12,578 nucleotides of DNA, from NCBI GenBank assembly GCA_937925595.1, contig CALALQ010000324.1:1-12578 (forward strand). Direction: 5' to 3'. Position numbers and translations under genes: made by a program. The notes below the pieces were generated by a model, which worked only from the letters and a program-made list of their open reading frames with translations, ran no database searches and had not been told where the DNA came from. The stretch comes from an uncultured Demequina sp. (GTDB lineage: Bacteria; Actinomycetota; Actinomycetes; Actinomycetales; Demequinaceae). Shown here piece by piece: positions 12,358-12,578 of the stretch; within the stretch, counting starts at the first letter, position 1, and each line of letters opens with the position of its first letter.

Positions 12358-12578
12358 CCGGGCAGTTCCGCACCCGCAGCGCGGGCCGCTTCCGTCAGCA
12401 CGGCGAAGTGGTCCGCGCTGAGGTGCTTTCGCATCGCGATCGCCAGCGCCGCATGGTTCGCGGCCAGAGGCGCGTCCTGCGTGGCCCGCATCACGTACAC
12501 GTAGCGGCCTGCCGGCATCCGCCCGTCGGCGTACATCATCGCCAGCTCGTCGAGAGCCGCCCGCTCACGGTCGGTGGT
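12354..12578 (-). CDS. Hypothetical protein, incomplete (5' end beyond the window)
   Basis: The minus-strand frame is open from the right edge down to a TAG at 12354 and encodes at least 74 residues. The visible part is helical and alanine-rich: RERAALDELAMMYADGR, then RYVYVMRATQDAPLAANHAA and a C-terminal helix (ADHFAVLTEAARAAGAELPG). Internal methionines at 12539 could be starts, but coding-like sequence continues upstream of them. It converges on the membrane-protein gene and overlaps its last four bases. There is no visible terminator between the convergent genes. Family not recognised. Confidence 0.55.
   Translation of the reverse strand, partial: TTDRERAALDELAMMYADGRMPAGRYVYVMRATQDAPLAANHAALAIAMRKHLSADHFAVLTEAARAAGAELPG

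Noticed and set aside
1..12578. CRISPR arrays, tRNA/rRNA genes, transposases, integrases
   Set aside because: No regularly spaced repeats, no tRNA-like cloverleaf or rRNA segments and no recognisable recombinase motifs were seen on either strand.

Overview
The window is GC-rich DNA with dense genes, frequent ATGA/GTGA start-stop overlaps, GTG/TTG starts and several genes that appear to have no leader. All of this fits a motile actinobacterium. The order and protein style of the flagellar genes would suit Microbacteriaceae or a relative, but that is inference, and the DNA could be chromosomal or on a large plasmid. No rRNA, tRNA, CRISPR array, transposase or integrase is visible.

Positions 1-6942 are a flagellar cluster arranged around a divergent centre near 3.65-3.77 kb. 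Leftward (minus strand) run a FliA/WhiG-type sigma factor, the filament cap gene fliD, its chaperone-family neighbour fliS, a small protein in the usual fliT position, and the proximal rod genes flgB and flgC (flgC runs off the left edge). Rightward (plus strand) run flgN (chaperone), flgK and flgL (hook-filament junction) and fliW (flagellin-binding assembly factor), ending at a strong hairpin terminator. Three places (before flgB, before fliD, before flgN) carry the same promoter-like sequence, TAACG-N15-GCC(T/C)ATAG, with identical spacing. It resembles the sigma-28 consensus, so the sigma factor encoded here probably drives these transcription units. flgM, csrA and fliC are not in the window.

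Positions about 7000-12357 hold a string of mostly unrecognised plus-strand genes in short units separated by hairpins: a winged-helix plus zinc-knuckle protein, a SprT-like metallopeptidase with a coupled 53-residue protein, a 400-residue unknown with a coupled 74-residue protein, a 170-residue acidic protein, a NrdH/glutaredoxin-like protein, and a coupled pair made of a small probable beta-barrel protein and a protein with two membrane segments. This mix resembles plasmid, phage or integrative-element cargo more than motility genes. Four of these genes share a promoter-like arrangement: an A-rich GAAAC-like element 28-29 nt before the ATG, a CGCACATGA-like element, then exactly six bases to the ATG. 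This suggests leaderless, co-regulated transcription. Two of the four also share an N-terminal 'D-x3-HP ... F-x-EV-x-K-x-AP' signature.

At the right end a minus-strand gene converges on and overlaps the membrane-protein gene by four bases and leaves the window incomplete.
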